A program made the translations under genes and the position numbers. A DNA stretch of 64,000 nt from Eudorina sp. 2006-703-Eu-15 (Eukaryota; Chlorophyta; Chlorophyceae; Chlamydomonadales; Volvocaceae): NCBI GenBank assembly GCA_003117195.1, contig BDSI01000177.1, positions 140,658-204,657 on the forward strand. Reading direction: 5' to 3'. Positions 57,212 through 64,000 of this stretch are shown here, one piece after another. How positions within the stretch are numbered: the first letter of the stretch is position 1; each line of letters opens with the position of its first letter. The notes beneath the pieces were generated by a model. The model worked only from the letters and a program-made list of their open reading frames with translations, searched no databases and was not told the origin of the DNA.

Positions 57212-59991
57212 CTAGCGCCTGCTGGCCTTAGGCTTCTTGGCCTTATCAGGCTTCCTGGCCTTATCAGGCTTGCTGGCCTTAGATTTCTTGGCCTCACATG
57301 CTTGCTTATCTTTTCGATTCCGCTTAGCAGCCCGTTTGACCTCCTCATCCTCGTCTCCCACAGGCTTCTCCCTGCCGTCGTCGCTGCTGGAGCTTTGCGA
57401 ATGAGTTGGCGACTGAGGCGGCGAGGCACCCCCCCAGGGCCACCGTAAGCACCGCCGGGCGCCCCAGGCACTGGAGGCCCGCCCTCCTCCTCCTCGTCCT
57501 CCTCCTCCACTTGCGCCAAGGCGGCACCCAGGCGAGCGGCCATCTGGACAGCGCCACCCTCCGACGGCCCCACCACGGCCTTGTCGCGAACGTGACCTGC
57601 TTGCCAACAGGCGGGGCAGAGGTGTCAGTGGAACAGAAATATTGTAGGCGTCTTCTTGGTTTGCACACAACTTGATAGTGCTAAGTCCAACATGTACGGC
57701 CCCACTCTCAATCTTACCTTGTCCACCACCGTACCGCCTCAGTGCGTGGTTGCTTGGTTGCACTGCACACGTCAAAGGACAAATGCTGCAGGTCGGCATC
57801 CACACCAAGCCCAGCAAGTCGTGCATTTGATCAAGCCACTTACTGTTGAATAGCGCCAGCACCCGGATCGCTGCCGAGAACGTCGGCAAGTGCCGAGCAG
57901 CAGGTGCCGGCTGCGTGGAAAGACAAATTAGAAACAAGACGCAAGGTTAATACATGCCTTTCAGTGCAACACACATGCTGCGACAATCAGCAGAGCAACT
58001 GAGATGAACTTTCCAGCACGCAGAGCATCCCTTGAGCACAGACACCAACTCACATGAGCTCGCCTCTGCGAGTGTTGACATCAGTGTCGTCCACCTGGGG
58101 CATGGCCGCCACGGCCTCGCCAAGTCCTGTGCCATAGTGTCGTTGTACGTCCAACCGGAACGCTCCAAGATGGGCTTGGCGACCACCAAGACGGGCCGCA
58201 CCTGCGCATCCCAGATTGCGACTTGCGATGCCGCGAGAGCTTTCCACTTGATGACGTTGGCGGGTAACGGCGCCTGTGTCGGCTTGGTCCGGGACCCATA
58301 GACCAACGAAGGCCGGCTGCACACGGGGTATTGGAGAAGGCAGGCAGGTAGGGTTACGCAGAAAGATGATGGACATTGGAGGCAGCGGGGCAGCTCCAAA
58401 GCAGGCTGTGTGCTTACTTCTTGGCAAGCAAGACAAAGTCGGGTGGAGAGCTGGCGGGCTTGAACGGCAGGCCCCGTTTGCTCCGTTGGAGACGAAGTTG
58501 CCCAGGTGCCGCGAATACCAGTACTCGTGGCCGTGCGGGTAGTCGAAGACCAGCTTCTGCTCAACCGCGTAACCTACAGAGAGCGAGATGGGTCACGAGA
58601 GGGGTTGTGGCGGCAGACATTGTACACGACGCAGAGAAAGCACACTATCACAGAGAAGGACGAATGTGATGTAACGGGTTCACACGACTTCCAGTAGACC
58701 GTACCTGCAGCTGCATAGCAGCCGGCTGTAAAGTAGGCAGCGCGCTCCTGTTCGCCTGGCTGAAGTGCTCTGGTCGGGAGTCCTTGTCTGCAGCCCCCTT
58801 TCCATGCTGCACACTGATGTCATGGTCCTTCTTTCGGAGGTAGCCCAGCCCGTCCAGCCCCTCCGGCAAGTTGACCTCGTAACCTACGTGTGGCGGAAGA
58901 AAACAGCATAGTCATGTCACTGGACAAGTGTGCCGTACCCGTATCAACCATGGTTCTAACATATGCGGTATGGCAGCGGAGGCGGCGTGTAAATCAAAGA
59001 GCGCATACCACAGTCAAGCGGACGATTTGCTTTACTTACTGGCCATGCAGATGTCCGACTCCTTCACACTCAGAATGTAACCTGCGTCCGCCAGCTCGAC
59101 CTGTGTCATGGTGCCGGGCTCCATGCGGCGCACCAGATCCAAGGCGGCGTGGGCCTCCAGCTTCACACGCTTCCGGCAGGGGCCCTGCGTATCACGACTT
59201 CCTTTCGCGGTCGTCCCTGATGGCCCACTAGGGTTCCCTTCGGCGTTGGTTGGGAAGCGGCGGTATCGTCGGAGTGTTAACGGTGGTGATGGTGATGTTG
59301 GTCAGGCGCGCGCCTCGTCGACCGGCACGGGTGGCACAGCGGGCGGCACAACGGGCGCCACGGCTGCCTGCTGGAGCACAACCACGAAGCATTTGACGGA
59401 GTAGACAATACGGCCGGTATTCTCGTCAAACACGCTGCTCTCCAGGACGAGCGGTGTAGCTGATGCCGGAGAGGCCACCTCTAAGCGGCCGCGGTGATGT
59501 CATTTAGCTGTGGCCATCATACGGCCAAACGTCGTGATCTCTGTGTAGGCATGATAAAGGTGGCAGGCGTGCTCTTGTAAAAAAGAGTATGGATGACGAA
59601 ACTTGGGGATGCAGCCAAACAGGCAGCAGTAGTCTTCAAACAGTGTCACAGTACTATTGTAAGGGAGACGTGAAACTGTAGCATTCAATGCGCTTCACTG
59701 GTTGCACGACTGAGAACGGCTCGCAGCGAAATCTACATACAAGCTCCCACCGCCATACTAGCCCGAATATCACTCACTGTTTGCACCAGGGTCCTTCTTG
59801 AATGCTAGCCGAGTGGCATCTCGATACAACGCGTTCAGGTCGTCACGCAAGGGAGCCGCGTCGCTGGGCCCAGAGTACGTTGACTGCAAGTCGCCGGCAG
59901 GATCACCGCCGGCCGGTGCACAGAATGTGATATGTAATATGCAGGAATTTGTAGGGGGTCCAGTCGTCTGTCCCTGTGTTAAGTCTGCCAT
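57212..59991 (-). pseudogene. Multi-exon unknown gene with several frame breaks
   Basis: Likely exons on the minus strand: 59991-59778 (MADLTQGQ start), about 59486-59310 (SPASATPLVLESSVFDENTG), 59184-59040 (RMEPGTMTQVELADAGYIL), 58883-58705 (VNLPEGLDGLGYLRKKDHD), 58573-58418 (VEQKLVFDYPHGHEYWYSRH), 58316-58054 (KPILERSGWTYNDTMAQDL), 57910-57718 (FNSKWLDQMHDLLGLVWM), 57596-57212 (acidic run, then a Lys-rich tail AKKPKASRR and stop). Splice sites are canonical and most junctions agree in phase. However, four exons (58883, 58573, 58316, 57596) each need a single-base shift to keep sensible protein; the last lies at a run of seven C near 57430. I do not recognise the family. Either a decayed gene or transposon ORF, or sequence errors; neighbouring genes show no such breaks. 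Confidence 0.5.
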
Positions 59992-60326
59992 TGTTAACCA
60001 AGTGCAAGGTCGGCAAGTACAGGTCCGTCCGTGGTAATATAAAATGTCCTTGTCAATAGTTATGTAAGTTATGGTCCTGTCAGGATGTGTTGCGCACAAT
60101 GCAAAGAAATGGCTGGATGGACGGTCGTACAGTGTCTCACTACCAAGGGTAAATTTAAAAGACGAACATACGGTCGAACAGCTAGCGGAACCAGATCTAG
60201 TATAGTATTTGAAATGTGAAGAAACGGCTGTCGGGACTCCATAAATTGCAGAGAGTCCACTCGATGATGTATCGATACACATAGCTGTGCACTGAGTCGT
60301 TGTTTACTCCACAGGACTTCCGACAA

Positions 60327-60567
60327 CCGACAACATTACACAGTAACATCATCATTTGCAAGGGCACAGACATGCCCAAGAAGCTCCCGTCCTCCCGTGC
60401 GGCTGTCGGCATTGCGCACGGTGGCCCCGAACTCACGGTCGTCTCCAGGTCTGGCCAGCGCCAGAAGTGTGGCAGTGACAAGTGGTTCATGTCTGGGCCG
60501 ACGCACCCCGGCAGCGGCCTCTGCGCGGCGACGGGAACGTGTTCAGTCACATAGTCGGTCCTCGCAA
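60327..60567. repeat. 240-bp duplicated block, copy 1
   Basis: Almost identical to 61671-61914 in direct orientation. Differences are a few substitutions and one- to two-base indels. On the minus strand both copies read TEHVPVAAQRPLPG and LGMSVPLQMMMLLCNVVG; a GTGAGT donor lies between those two segments. Confidence 0.9.
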
Positions 60568-60619
60568 GCTTAAGCGGGTCGAGGGCAGCGTTGGTGCAAC
60601 GTTGAAATCCGGACCAGTG

Positions 60620-61200
60620 TGTCGTGTATGCTGTTTATTCGATACCGGATGTCGAGGAAGGGGCCTGGACTAAGCTAGAGAAGCCGGCCATCACAACGGA
60701 GGACTTGAGGGAGCTGCACCTCAAGGACGTCGCGTTCGTGATTTTCAACAAGGACCAGGTGAGTTCAACTGGCAAGTTTTGCGTGGGAGGATGAACGGCG
60801 TGATCTCTATAAGACCGGCAAGCAGACACTGACTGCCGCCCCCCTCCCCACCCCCATCCCCGCCCCTCGTCACACAGGCATACCAAGATGTTGAAGTTCC
60901 CGGCATGCTGGGGACCCTCGAGCACAAAATTTTTGCCATGAACCCGCCTCGGTTCGGGTACTCTAGTGTCATGTTGGACGGCACTGTCTACGTGCACTTG
61001 TCGCCCATTCTCGACTGGGATGCACCGACGGGTGGCTTCTGGAGGGTGGCGTCTGGTCGACATGGACGACTACTCGTACAAGCCCATCCGTGTGACGGAT
61101 TCGCACAGCGCTCTGACTGCATTGCGCGCGACCTCCGCTTGGATAAGCCGACCATGGACAACTACCATAGGCTGATACTAGTTTCGCGACACAAGGCACC
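60620..61200 (+). pseudogene. Two exons of an unknown plus-strand gene
   Basis: The first exon ends at 60759 (KPAITTEDLRELHLKDVAF, FNKDQ, then a GTGAGT donor). The second begins about 60879 after a CAG acceptor (AYQDVEVPGMLGTLEHKIF, GYSSVMLDGTVYVHLSPI). Near 61040 the frame must shift by one base to continue as VDMDDYSYKPIRVTDSHS. No start or end can be assigned, and the family is not recognised. It lies between the two 240-bp duplicated blocks, so it may be a gene fragment moved with them. Confidence 0.4.
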
Positions 61201-61670
61201 GGATCGTGCAGGACACTTTGCTGATAGCGTGAACGGGGGCGTGAGCTGGTGTGTGGTTCGAGTGGAATGGGTATTGGCTTGCAGCGGTTGACATGGCATG
61301 AGTACAGGGCATGAGTACCGGATCATGCTTGCTCATAGGGTTTTTAGCGTGGAGGACTACTGTCTGCTCGCCAACGTGAATTTGACAGCAGCTTGTAACC
61401 AGTGACGTCGAGCATGTGCACGTCCACACCTTATGTCCGTTACACATAGCAATTTAGCATGCGCAAAGGCAACATGCAGCCGCGATTCAGCTAGAGTGCG
61501 TTTGCATGCGGCGTTGAATGCGGGAACCCACCACTGCACCAGGCGCAGAATCAGTAACGAACACCAAACTGTGGCACAAGAAAGGTCGCGGAGGGGGCCC
61601 CAGATTCCTACGCACGGCGTAGGCAACCCCGGTCTACTTGAACTTCTCCACGAGCCTGTAGTGGATCCAA

Positions 61671-61914
61671 CCGACAACATTGCACAGTAACATCATCATT
61701 TGCAAGGGCACAGACATGCCCAAGAAGCTCCCGTCCTCCCGTGCGGCTGTCGCATTGCGCACGGTGGCCCCGAACTCACGGTCGTCTCCAGGTCTGGCCA
61801 GCGCCAGAAGTGTGGCAGTGACAAGTGGTTCATGTGTGGGCCGACGCACCCCGGGCAGCGGCCTCTGCGCGGCGACGGGAACGTGTTCGGTCACATAGTC
61901 GGTCCTCGCAAGCG
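61671..61914. repeat. 240-bp duplicated block, copy 2
   Basis: Second copy of the block at 60327-60567, in the same orientation. Here the minus-strand frame runs on to WIHYRLVEKFK and a stop. Confidence 0.9.
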
Positions 61915-62373
61915 ATCGGATATGTCTCACTGTTTGTGATCTCATGGTGCACGTACGGTGTTGCCGTGCAGGAAGACAGCTGCCCGGCTGCATCCGCATC
62001 CGGAAGATGCTATGGCGCGGGATTTTCATGGCAATGCCCTCGACTCTGTCATCGGTAACCCATCCTCCTCGTCCCCATCCTCCTCCTCCTCCTCCTCCCC
62101 ACCCCATCCTCCTCCCCGCCTCGTCCTCAGCGACCTCCTCCTGCTCTCCCTCCTCCGTGCCTTTCTCCTCTCCGTCTGCGATGCCGCCCCCCTCATTGAC
62201 TCCTTCCGGGCTGCCCTCATGCCTGAAGCCTGCCTTGGTGGCGCGGCCCCTGGGCACCCGCACCGCGGCCTTCTCCTTGGCGACCAGGTTATCCCAGGAC
62301 ATGACACTGTGGTGGCTGCCGCTGGCGACCCCGGTCTACTTGAACTTCTCCGCGAGCCTGGAGTGGATCCAAG
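61914..62373. repeat. Tandem unit A of dioxygenase-like gene remnant
   Basis: Direct tandem duplicate of 62374-62850. It lacks about 50 bp present in the other unit, between two GTGCACG-type direct repeats. A shared fragment (GGTCTACTTGAACTTCTCC) appears again at 61630, marking a partial third unit. Confidence 0.8.
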
Positions 62374-63340
62374 GCATCGATATGTCTCATTCTTTATGAC
62401 CTCCGTGGTGCACGTACCAGTGCACACGGGGGGTCCATGTGCCTGGCTTCCCGGCATCACCGGCGTGCACGGTGTTGCCGTGCAGGAAGACCAGCTGCCC
62501 CGGCTGCATCCGCATCCGAAGATGCTATGGCGTGGGATTTTCAAGGCAATGCCCTCGACTCTGTCGTCGGGTAACCATCCTCCTCGTCCCCATCCTCCCC
62601 TCCTCCTCCTCCCCCACCCCATCCTCCTCCCCGCCTCGCCCTCAGCGACCTCCTCCTGCTCTCCCTCCTCCGTGCCTTTCTCCTCTCCGTCTGCGATGCC
62701 GCCCCCTCATTGACTCCTTCCGGGCTGCCCTCGTGCCTGAAGCCTGCCTTGGTGGCAGCGCCCCCTCGGCCACCCGCACCCCGCGGCCTTCTCCTTGGCG
62801 ACCAGGTTGTCCCAGGTCATGACGCTGTGGTGGCTGCCGCTGGCGAGTAAAAGGCCGGTATCCTCCTCAAGTGGCGCAATGGCCACAAAGGAGTGTTCGG
62901 CCTGGCTTGGTGTCGCAGTGCAGCTCTTGCGTGCGCGCGAGCCTCCTCCTGGCTTGCATCCGATCACCACACACTTCTGCACCTGGACACCCGCGCTAAT
63001 GCTGGCAGGATGTTGCTGATTGCACCTTCTGCGTGCTGCGTGAAGCGGAGCAGCGGTGGTGGGGCGTCATCCAGCACTGGCACCATCCGGCGCTGCCCCT
63101 GTTGGAAGCTCATGAGGGGCGCGCCGTCCGTCGTACGCCGAACCCGCCCATTTGCCCACTTCCTGGACCTCCAGAAGATGGGCAAGGACGGCCCCTTCTC
63201 CAGCAGAAGGACGCCAGCATCGTGCGCGTCCCGTGCCAGCACCGCCAGGTCGTCAAGCTCCAGGGTTGCCACACCATGCAGGCGCAGCCCTGAAGCAAAT
63301 GAGCCGGCTCACAGAGGAAGTCGGTCGCATCCACCTCAGG
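61930..63340 (-). pseudogene. Fe(II)/2-oxoglutarate dioxygenase-like gene remnant
   Basis: Read on the minus strand from about 63295: LRLHGVATLELDDLAVLARD, GVLLLEKGP, MVPVLDDAPPPLLRFTQHAE, then after frame changes QELHCDT (62909-62929), HSFVAIAPLEEDTGLLLASG, SHHSVMTWDNLVAKEKAA, RMQPGQLVFLHGNTVHAGDA and RVHWYVHHGGHKE before a stop near 62390. The HxD, the distal His and the following Arg fit the double-stranded beta-helix oxygenase pattern (PhyH-like or TET/JBP-like; not resolved). At least three single-base frame breaks occur. The Ser-His-Asn to C-terminal part is repeated downstream (unit A), where the Arg segment is deleted. Most likely a decayed, partly duplicated gene; sequence error is possible. 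Confidence 0.5.
62374..62850. repeat. Tandem unit B of dioxygenase-like gene remnant
   Basis: Direct tandem partner of unit A. It retains the segment encoding the conserved Gly-Asp/Arg region on the minus strand. Both units contain a TCC/CCATCCTCC-rich low-complexity stretch that reads as an acidic or Gly/Trp-rich insert. Confidence 0.8.
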
Positions 63341-63503
63341 CAGGTTGTCCGGGTCCGGTGACGTCGACCGATGCCGGCACCAGCAGTCTGGGTGGGAGGC
63401 CTACACGCAGTCGGGACCGGTTCCGGCTTGGCATGCAGCAGCCCTGCATGCACACGTGCAAGCGCAATAGACAAGCCGGAAGAAAGGTTTGCTGTTGTCA
63501 TGA

Positions 63504-63590
63504 GAAGGCACGACGAAGGCACAAAATGCACAGAAGGCACGACGAAGGCACAAAATGCACAGAAGGCACGACGAAGGCACAAAATGCGAG
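63504..63590 (+). repeat. 29-bp tandem repeat, three units
   Basis: Units 63504-63532, 63533-63561 and a partial third, built from GAAGGCAC, GACGAAGGCAC and AAAATGCACA. A related degenerate unit follows near 63632-63662. Confidence 0.9.
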
Positions 63591-63779
63591 CATAGTATAC
63601 AAGTGGGAACAATGTTTACGGCTGTCATGAGAAGGCACAACAACGGCACGACAAGGGCACGTTGCTTACCACGGCCTGCTGTCCGGACCGCAGCGCTGAT
63701 TTCGTGCGTTCAGAACGGCGCAGCAGTGGTCCGTCCGGCGCGGCAGCACCTTCTACCCAGAGCCACCCGCAGCAGTAGG

Positions 63780-64000
63780 TACCTCCGCGACGGAGCCGGC
63801 GTCGTGCCATCACCGGCCTCTTGACCATCTTCCGGGGGGTCATCGTCCGCTGGCAGTTGCCTCCTCGATGGAGCCCGGCGACCTGTCAGCCGGCGTCCTC
63901 TTGACATCTTCCGGGGGGTCATCGTCCGCTGCGTTGCCTCCGCGACGGAGTCCGGCGTCGTGTCATCACCGTCCTCTTGACCAAATCCGGGGGCCCCGTC
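63780..64000 (+). repeat. About 75-80-bp tandem repeat reaching window end
   Basis: Three imperfect units, each containing GCCTCC.CGA.GGAG.CCGGCG, CTCTTGAC.ATCTTCCGGGG and GTCATCGTCCGCTG. It may be part of a repetitive coding exon on the minus strand (ADDDPPEDVKRTP), but frames change between units. Confidence 0.7.

Larger units (their letters stand above)
63341..64000. other. Window end, repeat-rich, no complete gene
   Basis: Upstream of the dioxygenase-like remnant on the minus strand. EVDATDFLCEPAHLL is readable at 63290-63340 and may be a further exon. The rest is tandem repeats, listed separately. Confidence 0.4.

Noticed and set aside
56608..57448. Plus-strand frames of 200-280 codons
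   Set aside because: They follow CCAAAGA and CCCTGCCC repeats and overlap the end of the minus-strand gene; no independent support.

Overview
The window is nuclear DNA of a green alga, most likely a volvocine (Chlamydomonas/Volvox relative). The evidence is genes split into many short exons with GTGAGT/GTGCGT donors and CAG acceptors, very GC-rich codons with long Gly/Ala/Pro/Ser/Gln runs, less GC-rich intergenic DNA, a hydroxyproline-rich-type secreted protein, and TGTAA as the plausible poly(A) signal. Nothing bacterial was seen: no operons, CRISPR array, rRNA or tRNA. Exon models below were built by hand; where I call one consistent, exon lengths and splice phases add up to an uninterrupted protein.

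Layout. 538-3306 (-): part of a large low-complexity protein with a His-rich tail. 4950-7998 (-): a split gene for a small predicted membrane protein with a plastid-like N-terminus (5' end and one junction unresolved). 7999-15189: about 7 kb with no supported gene, but two abutting perfect hairpins. 15190-19592 (-): complete 7-exon F-box/seven-blade WD40 protein. 20969-26606 (-): 10-exon Tudor-like plus G-patch protein of the ZGPAT type, apparently without its CCCH zinc finger. 26607-30617: no supported gene. 30618-38511 (+): complete 12-exon ammonium transporter with a 33-bp minisatellite in intron 5. 41490-43783 (+): complete 7-exon NADPH-thioredoxin reductase. 45958-47867 (-): 3-exon EamA/DMT transporter. 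48942-55849 (+): secreted Pro-rich protein with a C-terminal CAP/SCP domain; its introns hold a G-rich minisatellite, a 506-bp hAT-like MITE with target-site duplication, a 1.27-kb (GT)n tract and a (TA)n tract.

From about 56 kb the character changes. 57212-59991 (-) is a multi-exon gene of unknown family interrupted by several single-base frame breaks. 60327-64000 is a patchwork of direct duplications with remnants of a dioxygenase-like gene (HxD, distal His and Arg motifs on the minus strand) and a plus-strand unknown fragment. It looks like a decaying transposon or gene-family cluster, or a poorly resolved repeat. The well-conserved genes (ammonium uptake, redox, protein turnover, RNA processing, metabolite transport, cell wall) show no common pathway; this is ordinary eukaryotic gene order.
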